In this document: in pieces, positions 1 through 9,054 of the stretch | Layout: the number at the start of each line of letters is the position of its first letter | Position numbering within the stretch: position 1 is the stretch's first letter | Origin: Propionispora hippei DSM 15287 | GTDB lineage: Bacteria > Bacillota > Negativicutes > Propionisporales > Propionisporaceae | Assembly: GCF_900141835.1 (NCBI RefSeq) | Contig: NZ_FQZD01000009.1 | Coordinates: 102,758 to 166,757 of the forward strand | Direction: 5' to 3' | DNA length: 64,000 bases | The notes under the pieces: model-generated | Told to the model about the DNA's origin: nothing | What the model saw: only the letters and a program-made list of their open reading frames with translations | Databases searched by the model: none | Made by a program: the position numbers and the translations under genes

Positions 1-90
1 CAGAATATCACGGTCGGTATACTGCATCCCCTGTCCGTTGATGACCATTTGATTGGACTGACTTCCGCCTTTTTGCTGACCTTGTGCCAC
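1..90 (-). CDS. Spore coat protein, CotF family (5' end only, runs off the window)
   Basis: Only the first 30 codons are inside the window. The frame starts at a GTG (90-88) with AGAGGTG eight bases upstream and reads VAQGQQKGGSQSNQ, then a segment with MQYTDRDIL. A Gln/Gly/Ser-rich head followed by a 'TDRDIL' motif is typical of CotF-like coat proteins of clostridia and Negativicutes, which form a helical ferritin-like bundle on the spore. It follows the small coat-like gene at 112-309 after 21 bases, so the two are probably one operon. The family call rests on a short N-terminus. Confidence 0.6.
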   Translation of the reverse strand, partial: MAQGQQKGGSQSNQMVINGQGMQYTDRDIL

Positions 91-111
91 GTGTCTTCAC
101 CTCTTCACAAT

Positions 112-309
112 TTATTGCAGCGTTTGTCCTGCGTTCAGATGCTTGCTGATGGTTTGAAAATGCTGCTGATTTTTTTGGGCCATCTGCTGAAATAACTGCT
201 TCACCTGATTATCCTGTACGTTGGTGGCGAAATAGTTCAACATTTTCACACTAGTTTGCTCCATGCCCAGAAAATCCTCAATCTGCATTAGCTCCTTTTG
301 TGATAACAC
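112..309 (-). CDS. Small helical spore coat-like protein, 65 aa
   Basis: A short, mostly helical and Gln-rich protein (LSQKELMQIEDFLGMEQ near the start, QQMAQKNQQHF in the middle). This pattern is common in the small partner genes found just upstream of cotF-like genes in spore-forming clostridia. The GTG start at 309 is chosen because GGAGG lies seven bases upstream; a longer frame to 345 has no ribosome site. There is no signal peptide or membrane segment. The role, a coat component or CotF partner, is inferred from the neighbour and the sequence pattern. Confidence 0.65.
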   Translation of the reverse strand: MLSQKELMQIEDFLGMEQTSVKMLNYFATNVQDNQVKQLFQQMAQKNQQHFQTISKHLNAGQTLQ

Positions 310-430
310 TCTGATCCCTCCCTTCCGGCAGCCCCGGTGCCTCACTGCGGACTGCTATTTTAGAGCGCCTGCGCTCATCCATAGCATTACCCGGCACAGT
401 CAGAATATACAGGGTCGGTCAGGAAAGGGT

Positions 431-2797
431 TCACGCATTCTTTTGCCAGACAACCACCCGGTTGCGACCGCTTTGCTTTGCTTCATACAGTGCCTGATCA
501 GCCGTTTCCAGCAAGCGGGTAGCCGTCATCTTGAACAGCATATCGTCGGACACCGTTGCCAAGCCCAGGCTTACGGTAATCTTGATGCAGTTTTCCTCCA
601 CCTGAAAAGATTCTGCCGCGATCTGCAGACGGAAATGCTCCGCCAGTTCCCAGGCCTGCGCCTCGGCTGTCTCCGGCAGGATGACGGCAAACTCCTCGCC
701 GCCGTAACGGGCCGGGAAGTCGGTATTACGGAACAGGGATTTTATTTTTGTGCCCAGTTGTTGTAAAATAGCGTCTCCCGCCAAATGCCCCCAGGTATCA
801 TTGACTTTCTTAAAAAAGTCAATATCCAGCATGACCAGGGTAATCGGTCGACGATACACCACAGCCCGGTTAAACTCCTTTGTCAGACAACTGTCAAACT
901 GTCGCCGGTTGGGCAGCCTAGTCAGAGCATCGGTCAGAGCCATTTCCCGGATGTTGTCATATAGATAGGCCCGCTCCAGCCCCACTGCCGTTTGGCGGGC
1001 AATGGTGCTCAAAATAATTTCCAGACCGGAGGGAATCTCGATTTTCGGATCCTGCCAGCTAAACACCAACAGGCCCTGCAGAATGCCGCCCGATATTAAC
1101 GGCATAATGTGCAGCCGTCGCTGATTGAGAATGGACATGGTAACAAGGCTTTCCTCCAGATCACCCCAGGGCCAGCTTGTTTTATTATCAGAAAACACCT
1201 TGCCCAGGTTTTTAATCTCGCCGTCGGTGAAATTCTCACTAAACACTTTTTCCGTATGCAAACCGTCATCCCGGTGATGCATGATAAAGGCAACCGCCCC
1301 GTCGGCCTGAAACAGACTTTGCAGCTTCATTGTCACCTGACACAATAGATCGCTTGGTGACAACTGCACGGCAATCTCTTTGACAATATCGTAGAGCACC
1401 CTAAGATCATTCAGGCTCTGCACGGTATGGGCAAAAAACCGGGCGTTCTTGATCGCTTCGCCGGCCTGATGGGAAAACACCGTCAAAAGAGCGGCATCGC
1501 TGTCGGTAAAATTACCGAACCGCCGGGAGAAAAGTCCGATCGCACCGATGATATCTCCATTATGCCGGATAGGCGCCCCCACCATGGAATGAAGTCCGGC
1601 CGCATCCAGCGTATGGGCGACCTTCTTGGGCGCTTGGGCAAAGCTGTCAATGACGATAGCCTGCCTGCTGGCAAATACCTCTCCCAGCAGGCTTTGATCC
1701 GGCAATAACTCGGCCGGTGGTTTAAAACTGCTGATATAGGCAACCAGCTTCAATCTGGCCGGTTCACCCTCGGCCAATGCCAGATAAGCATGATCACATT
1801 TAAATACAGCCGCCGCCGAACGGATAACCTGTTCCAGCATCTCCTCCAGATTGTTCTTGGAAGCCACCATTGCACCGAGCTGAACTAACGTTTCTTTAAG
1901 CAGCTGATGGTTGTTCTGTGCCTCTTTGTACAGCTTGGCATTGCGTACCGACAAGTTGCGCAGTGATCTGGCCAGCCGGGAAATCCGGATATAGGGGTGG
2001 AGCACCGAAGTTCCGAACAGCGCTTTCAGGACAAAACAATAGGCGCCCAGCCGATACAGACTGCCCATAAGTTCATAGCTGTCGTGACCGCCTGTGCCAA
2101 AACCCATGACAGCGATCTCGCCAGCCAGACTGCAAACGAGAGCGGTGCGCAACTGGCAGACATGCTGTTCACCGGGACTGCGCCGGGCAAACCGGTACAA
2201 AGCGGCAATATGCAAGCCAACGATCACACTCTCTACTCCTACAAGAAAAGCACCATCAGGCTGGCCATGGCGGTACATGGTTGGCAGGTAATTGGAAAAT
2301 CCGAGAATAACCAGCATCACCCCGGCCGCTACACCGATTCCCGAACAGGTGAAATGCAGGCGGTCAGATAGTCTATAACGGCCGCGGCGGGGAGTGAAAG
2401 CGGCAAAAAAAAGCCCGGCTGCCGCAAAAAACCTGCTTGCCAGGGCAAAAGCCGCAGTCTGGTTTTCACGGTTAATGAGAAAACTGTCAGCAATTCCATT
2501 ACAGGCCAGAATATGGGCCCATTCAAACAAGCCAACGGCAAGAAAGGATATCCCGATGACCAAATCCCGTCCGTTATGGGTTTGCGGCCAGCTATACCAA
2601 ACAATCAAGAACACGGAAATGCCAATAATGATGCTGGAAAACTCGAATATAGTATGCATAAACAAGTAGGTCTCCACCGGAAAAACGAAATAAAATAGCC
2701 CCGGCCGCCAGGATATCAATCCCAGAATTCCGAACAGGACAAACCCGACTGCCAGCAAACTTAACTTGATTTTTGCTTTGTCTAGCAATGGGGACAT
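431..2797 (-). CDS. Membrane diguanylate cyclase, MASE3-GAF-GAF-GGDEF
   Basis: 788 aa. Residues about 1-260 form a multi-helix membrane sensor of the MASE3 type. Two GAF-like domains follow (about 305-455 and 465-605), then a GGDEF domain (about 615-785). The active site reads GGEEF at about residue 699, so it should make cyclic di-GMP from two GTP. An RNTD sequence five residues before it matches the RxxD inhibitory site, so product inhibition is likely. GGAGGG lies before the ATG. It is divergent from the HD-GYP gene at 3003, an apparent make-and-break pair for cyclic di-GMP. The sensed signal is unknown. Confidence 0.9.
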   Translation of the reverse strand: MSPLLDKAKIKLSLLAVGFVLFGILGLISWRPGLFYFVFPVETYLFMHTIFEFSSIIIGISVFLIVWYSWPQTHNGRDLVIGISFLAVGLFEWAHILACNGIADSFLINRENQTAAFALASRFFAAAGLFFAAFTPRRGRYRLSDRLHFTCSGIGVAAGVMLVILGFSNYLPTMYRHGQPDGAFLVGVESVIVGLHIAALYRFARRSPGEQHVCQLRTALVCSLAGEIAVMGFGTGGHDSYELMGSLYRLGAYCFVLKALFGTSVLHPYIRISRLARSLRNLSVRNAKLYKEAQNNHQLLKETLVQLGAMVASKNNLEEMLEQVIRSAAAVFKCDHAYLALAEGEPARLKLVAYISSFKPPAELLPDQSLLGEVFASRQAIVIDSFAQAPKKVAHTLDAAGLHSMVGAPIRHNGDIIGAIGLFSRRFGNFTDSDAALLTVFSHQAGEAIKNARFFAHTVQSLNDLRVLYDIVKEIAVQLSPSDLLCQVTMKLQSLFQADGAVAFIMHHRDDGLHTEKVFSENFTDGEIKNLGKVFSDNKTSWPWGDLEESLVTMSILNQRRLHIMPLISGGILQGLLVFSWQDPKIEIPSGLEIILSTIARQTAVGLERAYLYDNIREMALTDALTRLPNRRQFDSCLTKEFNRAVVYRRPITLVMLDIDFFKKVNDTWGHLAGDAILQQLGTKIKSLFRNTDFPARYGGEEFAVILPETAEAQAWELAEHFRLQIAAESFQVEENCIKITVSLGLATVSDDMLFKMTATRLLETADQALYEAKQSGRNRVVVWQKNA

Positions 2798-3002
2798 TCC
2801 ATTCCCTCCCCTGCAACTCCCTTTTTTTACATAATATGAAAGTAAACCTGCGATGGTTCGTCAGAATACATCTTGCAAGTTGCAAAAAGTGACATAAGAT
2901 AAGACTTAAGTCCTAGCACTCCGGGACCTAGGGGCATTCTCTTTGACAAATATTATTGTATAATAGGTGTACACGGATAATACCTTTTTAGAGGTGATCA
3001 AA

Positions 3003-4031
3003 ATGCGTGTGGAAAACGCGAAAGCCGGTATGGTGCTTGCCAAAGATCTTACTGATACAGCCGGCAAACTATTACTGGAAAAAGGAATTACCTTAACCGA
3101 GGCATATATTCATCGTCTAAAGCAGCTTGGTATTCCACATGTGTATGTTAGCGATCCCTATGCCGATTCCCTGCGGCCGCCCGATGTCATCACGACCGCC
3201 CTGCGAACCGAACTGTTCCATTGCTTTACATATATTTTCAAAGCCACCACCGAGGAGTTTCTGCAGTCGGAGCAGCGCAGCGTCTTGCTTCGCCGGCTGG
3301 CAACGGCAACCGATACCACCATTACCCATTTGGAACAGCACATGCCGCAAATCATGAACTGCCAAATCCGCCAGCCTTCGCCGGATGACAGCAACCATGC
3401 TATTAATGTTTGCCTGCTGTCTGTTATTACCGGGCTGTATCTCAAGATGCCGCGCCCGATTTTGCGGGACCTGGCGCTGGGGGCGCTTCTGCACGACACC
3501 GGTAAGAACATCATCCCCCTGGCCTCTGACGGCAACTTGTCGGCCGGGGATCTTCATACCGCCCTGGGCCATCAATTTCTGCTAAAGACAGGCGTCGGTA
3601 AGACCGTCGCCGGCATCGCGGCCCAGCATCATGAGCACTACGACGGCACCGGCGTACCGAATGGCTTGTCCGGACAAGCCATTCATCCGCTGGCCCGTCT
3701 GGTGGCAATTGCCAATCGCTATGACCGGGATGTTGCCCAGGCCATGCTGGACGGAACCCCGCTGCATGAAATATCGGAGCGGATGATGTCCGCCGGTAAT
3801 ACTTTATATGATTTGAACTTGCTGAAGGCTTTTTTCCATACTGTAGTGGTTTATCCTGTTGGCTCCCTGGTCCGTCTCAATACCGGACAAACCGGCTATG
3901 TGATCAACAACCGGATGCATTTCCCGTTACGTCCCACCATTCGCCTTGTTATCAATCAGGGACAGACCGCGATGGACATCAATCTGGTCTACCGGCCCAC
4001 GCTGACCATTACCGAGTTAATTGAAGCCTAA
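3003..4031 (+). CDS. HD-GYP family protein with altered motif
   Basis: 342 aa. The N-terminal 100 residues match the small domain often placed before HD-GYP ('AKAGMVLAKDL...GKLLLEKGI'). The HD-GYP core has NHAINV, LLHDTGK and HHEHYDGTGVP. The family normally has GYP and then ADxYDA; here the sequence is GVP and ANRYDRD, so one likely metal-ligand Asp is Asn. Phosphodiesterase activity on cyclic di-GMP is therefore uncertain. The ATG at 3003 has AGAGGTGA upstream; the frame could open at 2967 but without a ribosome site. It ends in a strong terminator and is divergent from the diguanylate cyclase. Confidence 0.8.
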   Translation: MRVENAKAGMVLAKDLTDTAGKLLLEKGITLTEAYIHRLKQLGIPHVYVSDPYADSLRPPDVITTALRTELFHCFTYIFKATTEEFLQSEQRSVLLRRLATATDTTITHLEQHMPQIMNCQIRQPSPDDSNHAINVCLLSVITGLYLKMPRPILRDLALGALLHDTGKNIIPLASDGNLSAGDLHTALGHQFLLKTGVGKTVAGIAAQHHEHYDGTGVPNGLSGQAIHPLARLVAIANRYDRDVAQAMLDGTPLHEISERMMSAGNTLYDLNLLKAFFHTVVVYPVGSLVRLNTGQTGYVINNRMHFPLRPTIRLVINQGQTAMDINLVYRPTLTITELIEA

Positions 4032-4084
4032 CAGGCTCCCGCCAGCCAGCGATCCCATCGCCAGACTAAGGGAGCCTGTTTTTT
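4030..4084 (+). terminator. Rho-independent terminator of the HD-GYP gene
   Basis: Perfect stem AACAGGCTCCC / GGGAGCCTGTT with a 29-base loop, followed by a T run. The stem overlaps the stop codon of the HD-GYP gene. Confidence 0.85.
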
Positions 4085-4114
4085 CACCTTTTCCGTCCCT
4101 CTTTATTGACATTT

Positions 4115-4165
4115 CTTAGATATGCCCCGTTCCTCCACCCAGGGGAACGAAAAACCCTTGCGAGC
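4115..4165 (+). repeat. Degenerate partial copy of repeat family B
   Basis: The segment ATATGCCCC...TCCACCCAGGGGAACGAAAAACCCTTGCGAGC resembles the right half of the family B copy at 15152-15244 (ATATGTGCGG...GACAAAAAACCTTACGAGC). The left half is not recognisable. Together with the family A copy at 4243-4330 it fills the 315 bases between the HD-GYP gene and tex. Confidence 0.35.
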
Positions 4166-4242
4166 TTTTCCTATGTTTTAAGTGGCACAAGGCACCAGAC
4201 CGGCTATATTCCATAAAGAATATGGTATAATAATGGAAGAAT

Positions 4243-4330
4243 TTTAGGAACCATTGATTTATTCGCCCTGCGTGTCCTGACTGCTTTTTTTCAGCGGGTC
4301 GACAGGCACCTTACAACAGCGGTTCCTTAG
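4243..4330. repeat. Repeat family A, internally deleted copy (88 bp)
   Basis: The left end TTTAGGAACCATTGATTTATTCG and the right end CAACAGCGGTTCCTTA match the ends of the full copies at 6609 and 47568, but the middle 80 bases are missing. The terminal inverted repeat is TTTAGGAACC / GGTTCCTTA. It lies just before the ribosome site of tex, so it forms part of the tex leader. Confidence 0.7.
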
Positions 4331-4346
4331 AAAATAGGTGATTTTT

Positions 4347-6524
4347 TTGCTGTTACAAGATATCCCCTTGCTCATTGCCCGGGAAATACAGGTAAAGCCT
4401 TACCAAATCGAGGCTGTCATCAAATTGCTGGACGACGGCAATACCGTCCCCTTTATCGCCCGCTACCGGAAAGAAGCCACCGGGGAGCTGGATGAGGAAC
4501 AAATCCGCACAACCGAAGAACGGCTGCAATATTTGCGAAACCTGGTTAAACGGCAGGAAGAAATTCTGCGCAACATTGAGGAGCAGGGAAAATTAACCCC
4601 TGAGCTTACCACAGCTATTCAGTCCTGTAGTAAGCTGCAAGACCTGGAAGACCTCTACCTGCCGTTCCGTCCCAAAAAGCGCACCCGAGCCCAGACAGCC
4701 CGGGAACGGGGTCTGGAGCCACTGACAATGCTTGTTTTGGCTCAACAGTTGCAAAGCGGTACGCCGCTGGAGGAGGCCGCCGCCTTCATAAACCCGGAAA
4801 AGGATATTCTCACTGCCGAGGCCGCCTTGACGGGAGCCATGGATATTATCGCTGAAACAGTCTGCGAGCAGCCCGATATCCGGAGTGCCATTCGCAAGCA
4901 GCTCTGGCAGAACGCCGAGCTGGTGACCGAGCTGGCCGTACCGGAGGAACAGGGCGCTGATTTCTTAACCTATAAGGAATACCATGAACCGGTCAAGCGC
5001 ATTCCCTCCCACCGCGTGCTGGCAGTCAACCGCGGCGAAAAAAAAGAAATGTTAAAAGTCACGTTGACTGCTCCTCATGAGCAGTTGATTTCCTTTATCA
5101 TCCGGAAAACCGTTACAGGCAGCTCAATTTTTAGCGAGACTCTGCAAGTGGCCATTGCTGACGGTTATAAGCGCCTCCTGTTTCCTGCCATGGAACGGGA
5201 GATCCGCTCCCAGTTGACGGAAAATGCCGAAGAGCAGGCCATCCGGGTGTTCGGCCTCAACCTCCGTCAGCTTTTACTGCAGGCCCCGCTAGCCGGTCAT
5301 ACCATTATGGGACTCGATCCCGGTTACCGGACAGGCTGCAAAATGGCGATTGTCAGTCCCACCGGTACGGTACTGGCTACAGACACCCTCTATCTCACGC
5401 TGGGGGCCGCCCAGCAGGAAAAGGCCCTGGTAACGCTGCATAACGCCATTACAACCCACGGCGTCAGCCTGATATCTATTGGCAATGGCACGGCTTCCTA
5501 TGAGACCGAGGAATGCGTGGCCCGCCTAATCAATACAAACAATCTGCCTGTCCGCTATATCATCACCAATGAGGCCGGCGCTTCGGTCTATTCGGCCTCC
5601 AAGCTGGCCAAGGAGGAGCTGCCCGAACTGGATGTGTCCATTCGCGGTGCCGTCTCCATCGCCCGCCGGGTCCAGGACCCGCTGGCCGAACTGGTTAAAA
5701 TCGACCCGAAATCCATCGGTGTCGGTCAGTACCAGCATGACGTAAATCAAAAACAACTGGGTGACACACTTGACCAGGTGATCGAATCCAGCGTCAACCA
5801 CGTCGGCGTCGAACTGAACACCGCCTCGGTTGAACTGTTGAAGCATGTGGCCGGCATCAACGCCAGCGTTGCTAAAAATGTCGTGGCCTACCGCGACCAG
5901 TCCGGTTCTTTCCTGTCGCGCCGGCAGCTCCTGAAAGTCCCCCGCTTAGGCGCGGCTGCTTTTACCCAGTGCGCCGGCTTTTTACGGCTCCGCAATGCTG
6001 ACAACCCGCTGGACAACACTCCGGTGCATCCCGAATCGTATGCCTTAGCCGAAAAACTCCTGTCCCGTCTGGGCTTTACCACAGGTGATCTGAAGGACAG
6101 GGACCGCCTGCCGGCCTTGCAGGCTAAGCTGCAAACTGCCGATGCCGCTGCTTTGGCCCGGGAACTGGCGGCCGGCGAGCCAACCGTCCGCGACATTTTG
6201 GCCGCTCTGGCCAAACCTGGCCGGGACCCGCGGGAAGATACGCCGTTGCCGCTGACCCGCAAAAACATCATGAAACTGTCCGATATCACTCCCGGCACCA
6301 GGCTTAAGGGAACGGTCCAGAATGTCACCGACTTTGGGGCCTTTGTCGATATCGGCATTAAAGTAAACGGCCTTATTCACCGTTCCGAGCTGAGCCATAA
6401 GCCTTTCCGTCACCCGCTGGACATCGTTTCCGTCGGTGATATTTTGGAGGTAGTGGTCATTAGCGTGGAAGAAGAACGCAACCGGATTGGTCTAAGTCTC
6501 AAACAGGCTAAACCAGACCAGTAA
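4347..6524 (+). CDS. tex: Tex-family RNA-binding protein (transcription accessory)
   Basis: 725 aa, standard for Tex. In order: N-terminal helical domain ('PFIARYRKEATGELDEEQ' is a family signature), YqgF/RuvX-like fold from about 320 ('MGLDPGYRTGCKMAIV'), helix-hairpin-helix region ('ELLKHVAGINASVAKNVVAYR', 'LLKVPRLGAAAF'), and a C-terminal S1 domain ('GTVQNVTDFGAFVDIGI'). Tex binds nucleic acid and affects transcription and RNA turnover. The TTG at 4347 is chosen because AGGTGA ends five bases before it; a GTG at 4338 lies inside that ribosome site. A terminator follows at once, so it is probably a single-gene unit. Confidence 0.92.
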   Translation: MLLQDIPLLIAREIQVKPYQIEAVIKLLDDGNTVPFIARYRKEATGELDEEQIRTTEERLQYLRNLVKRQEEILRNIEEQGKLTPELTTAIQSCSKLQDLEDLYLPFRPKKRTRAQTARERGLEPLTMLVLAQQLQSGTPLEEAAAFINPEKDILTAEAALTGAMDIIAETVCEQPDIRSAIRKQLWQNAELVTELAVPEEQGADFLTYKEYHEPVKRIPSHRVLAVNRGEKKEMLKVTLTAPHEQLISFIIRKTVTGSSIFSETLQVAIADGYKRLLFPAMEREIRSQLTENAEEQAIRVFGLNLRQLLLQAPLAGHTIMGLDPGYRTGCKMAIVSPTGTVLATDTLYLTLGAAQQEKALVTLHNAITTHGVSLISIGNGTASYETEECVARLINTNNLPVRYIITNEAGASVYSASKLAKEELPELDVSIRGAVSIARRVQDPLAELVKIDPKSIGVGQYQHDVNQKQLGDTLDQVIESSVNHVGVELNTASVELLKHVAGINASVAKNVVAYRDQSGSFLSRRQLLKVPRLGAAAFTQCAGFLRLRNADNPLDNTPVHPESYALAEKLLSRLGFTTGDLKDRDRLPALQAKLQTADAAALARELAAGEPTVRDILAALAKPGRDPREDTPLPLTRKNIMKLSDITPGTRLKGTVQNVTDFGAFVDIGIKVNGLIHRSELSHKPFRHPLDIVSVGDILEVVVISVEEERNRIGLSLKQAKPDQ

Positions 6525-6556
6525 AACAGAGGGATTTACCGCTTGAACGCAAACAT

Positions 6557-6604
6557 AAAGCCAGTCGACACTGCTATAAGCAGCATCGGCTGGCTTTATT
6601 TATT
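6557..6604 (+). terminator. Terminator of tex
   Basis: Stem AAAGCCAGTCGA / TCGGCTGGCTTT (one mismatch) with a loop that itself contains CTGC/GCAG, followed by a T-rich tail. Confidence 0.8.
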
Positions 6605-6608
6605 GCCG

Positions 6609-6770
6609 TCAGGGAACCACTGCTTTACTCACACAGCGCAGCCTGGCGGATCCTTTTCCGTCTGGCTGCGTCAGTCAAGCCTTGAAGTAGGGACTTGCCG
6701 TTTTACTTCCTTGCCCGCTGAAAAAATATCTCACCAGGCCGGCAGGTTCATTACATCAGCGGTTCCTTAA
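6609..6770. repeat. Repeat family A, full copy
   Basis: Ends are TCAGGGAACCACTG on the left and CAGCGGTTCCTTAA on the right, giving an imperfect terminal inverted repeat of about 14 bases. Inside are GCAGCCTGGCGGATC and CCGTCTGGCTGCGTC, which pair with each other, and CAGGCCGGCAGGTTCATTAC near the right end. The same blocks occur at 47568-47737 on this strand and at 31746-31886 and 51801-51954 on the other. The right end supplies the TAA stop of the next gene (6769-6767). There is no coding capacity worth calling. Confidence 0.85.
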
Positions 6771-7381
6771 CGCAGTATTTGATAGGGCTGTACCGCATAT
6801 ATACTGTCGGTCAAACCGGCCACAAGCCGGGCTTGGCTTTCCTTGACCTCCTGCAGCCGCGCTTTTAGCTTCTGTACCTGGCCGGCATCGGCCAGCCAGG
6901 GAAGATTGGCGGCGACACTTAGCAGCGCCCCCTTGATGCCGGTCTGGCAAGCCAAGGCCGCGGTCAGCAAATCTCCCTGCGCGTGAGGCGGCAGCGCCGC
7001 CAATACCCGCTCCCCCACCTGCAGCGCCTGCAGGCAGTTCTCAGCAATGGACAGCGGAACGCAGGCGGCCTGCAGCAGCACCGCCTGCGCCCGGTCATCC
7101 TCACGGACGGCCGACGCACCTGACTGAAATGCCGCCAGCACGTCGGCCAGAATAACCGCATCCTCTTCTGCCAACGATAACAGCCGTTCACGAAGTGCCG
7201 CCAGTTGCTGTTGCGGTTCGTCAAGCGCCGCTGCAGCGCCAGGCAGCACCAAATTGATCAGCAGCGCCAGCAGACTGACACCCAAAAGACCGCTGAGCGC
7301 CGCCGTACTGCCGCCGCCGGGCGGTGGCTGCCGCAGCGCCATGCTTTGGGCATAATCCCGGATACTAAGTGTTGTAATCAT
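6767..7381 (-). CDS. Cyclodeaminase/cyclohydrolase family protein (FtcD C-terminal type)
   Basis: 204 aa, the usual length for free-standing members. The N-terminus carries the 'PPPGGGSTAALSGLLGVSL' substrate-loop signature of formiminotetrahydrofolate cyclodeaminase and methenyltetrahydrofolate cyclohydrolase. The rest is helical and Ala/Leu rich. It probably works in one-carbon folate metabolism; which of the two reactions cannot be told. ATG at 7381 has AGGAGAG upstream. It is the third gene of a degV-fakA operon, 30 bases behind fakA. Its TAA stop lies inside the end of a family A repeat, so the original C-terminus may have been preserved or slightly altered by the insertion. Confidence 0.8.
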   Translation of the reverse strand: MITTLSIRDYAQSMALRQPPPGGGSTAALSGLLGVSLLALLINLVLPGAAAALDEPQQQLAALRERLLSLAEEDAVILADVLAAFQSGASAVREDDRAQAVLLQAACVPLSIAENCLQALQVGERVLAALPPHAQGDLLTAALACQTGIKGALLSVAANLPWLADAGQVQKLKARLQEVKESQARLVAGLTDSIYAVQPYQILR

Positions 7382-7411
7382 CAGGCACTCTCCTTTTAAG
7401 CTGCTGCCGCC

Positions 7412-9016
7412 TTATTCCACACTGACCAAAAAGAGATAGTTGGGTTGCCCGCCATTGTAGAGCTGAATTTCCGCCTGCGGCAAACCAATTTGTTCCACAA
7501 TCTGCTGCGCTTCACCGGCGGTTACCCCTTCACCGTAATACAGACTAACCAGTTCATCTTCCGACCGGACAATGGCCTGCAGCAGACCGGTCACCGCTTG
7601 CTGCAGCGACGGAGCCTGCACTAGAACCTGGTGCTCAATGACACCGATATAAGCGCCGGCCGGCACCAGTTCTTCCGCCAGATAGCTGTCCCGCACCGCC
7701 ACCGTTACGGCAGCCGCCCGCACCTTGGCCGCCGCTTCGGTCATCCGCTGCACATTGGCCGTCACGTCCTGCTTCGGATCAAAAGCCAACAGCGCTGCCA
7801 TTCCCTGCGGAATATTAGCGGTCGGCACAATAGACACCCGGTCAGGCAGCAGTTTTTGCACCTGCGTAGCAGCCAGCACAATATTTTTATTATTCGGCAG
7901 CAGGATGTAACGCTCGGCCTTGCCGGTATGAATGACATCCACCATGTCCTCCACCGAGGGATTCATCGTCTGGCCGCCGGCGATAATAAAATCGGCCCCC
8001 AGTTCCCGCAGCATAGCGGTCAGCCCATCGCCGGCCGCCACGCAAATCAGCGCCGCCGGCCTGGCACCGGCCGGTACCTTAGCAGCCGCTCCGGCATGGT
8101 GTTCCTTTTGATCAGCCATATTGTCGATTTTTATATCATGCAAAGTGCCCCAGGTAATGGCCGACTCCAGCACCCGGCCGGGCTGAGCGGTATGAATATG
8201 AACCTTCAACAGCTCGGTTCCTTCGGCCACGATCAGCGAATCGCCCAGCGGCGACAACACCCGGCGAGCCTCTTTCACCGTGATGCTGCAGGGTTTGACA
8301 ATAAACTCGGTGCAGTACGGGTGAACTACCTCGGCCGACACGCCATCGGCCAGGATTAGTTCCCTCGCCATTTCACTCTCCGGGCCGGCATATTCTCCAT
8401 TAAGTCCGTCCAGGCACCCTCGCAAGAAGACCAGGAGGCCATAACCGCCGGCATCCACCACACCGGCCGCTTTTAAGGCCGGCAGCAGTTCAGGCGTTCT
8501 TTGCAGTTCACCTTCCCCGGCGGCAATGGCAGCGATCAGGATATCGGCAAAAGGCCGCCCGTCCCGCACAGCCTGATGGGCTCCCTTGGCAATGCCCTTA
8601 GCCACGGTAAGAATAGTACCTTCCACCGGTTTGGTCACCGCCCGGTAGGCATACAGCACGCCGTATTGAAAAGCCTTGCCCAGTCCGGATGAAGTGGCCT
8701 GCTCCTTGCCGGCCAGCCCCCTGGCAATACCCCGGAATAATTGGGAAAGAATCACCCCGGAATTCCCCCGGGCCCCCATAATGGCACTGTCGGCAGCCCG
8801 CTTGCTGGCCGCACCGATATCGCCTTCGGTTATATCGCCCAACGCCTTGGCCACCGCCCCCAGAGTCAACAGCATATTGGTGCCGGTATCACCATCCGGC
8901 ACCGGAAATACATTCAGATTATTGATATATTCATGCTCCCGCATAAAGGTCCGGTATGCCCCGGCAATCATGCGCCGGAAATCGCTGCCGGAAATAAGTT
9001 CTACCGCCTGCGGCAT
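7412..9016 (-). CDS. fakA: Fatty acid kinase catalytic subunit FakA-like (DAK2 / YloV family)
   Basis: 534 aa. The N-terminal DhaL/DAK2 domain has 'LNVFPVPDGDTGTNM', whose Asp residues bind Mg-ATP, and 'GARGNSGVILSQLFRG'. The C-terminal DegV-like half follows from about 330 ('TGKAERYILLPNNKNI'). FakA phosphorylates fatty acids held by FakB (DegV) proteins for entry into phospholipid synthesis. The start at 9016 has GGAGGG six bases upstream; an in-frame extension to 9046 lacks one. The degV gene directly upstream (38-base gap) supports the assignment. Confidence 0.9.
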   Translation of the reverse strand: MPQAVELISGSDFRRMIAGAYRTFMREHEYINNLNVFPVPDGDTGTNMLLTLGAVAKALGDITEGDIGAASKRAADSAIMGARGNSGVILSQLFRGIARGLAGKEQATSSGLGKAFQYGVLYAYRAVTKPVEGTILTVAKGIAKGAHQAVRDGRPFADILIAAIAAGEGELQRTPELLPALKAAGVVDAGGYGLLVFLRGCLDGLNGEYAGPESEMARELILADGVSAEVVHPYCTEFIVKPCSITVKEARRVLSPLGDSLIVAEGTELLKVHIHTAQPGRVLESAITWGTLHDIKIDNMADQKEHHAGAAAKVPAGARPAALICVAAGDGLTAMLRELGADFIIAGGQTMNPSVEDMVDVIHTGKAERYILLPNNKNIVLAATQVQKLLPDRVSIVPTANIPQGMAALLAFDPKQDVTANVQRMTEAAAKVRAAAVTVAVRDSYLAEELVPAGAYIGVIEHQVLVQAPSLQQAVTGLLQAIVRSEDELVSLYYGEGVTAGEAQQIVEQIGLPQAEIQLYNGGQPNYLFLVSVE

Positions 9017-9054
9017 GCAAATCCCTCCCTGACCGCAACAAATCATTGCAGCCC

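Noticed and set aside
2943..2964. TTGACA followed by TATAAT before the HD-GYP gene
   Set aside because: The spacer is only 10 bases, far from the 16-18 needed, so they cannot form one sigma-A promoter.
6543..6770. Plus-strand frame of 75 codons after tex
   Set aside because: It covers the tex terminator and a family A repeat and has no ribosome site.
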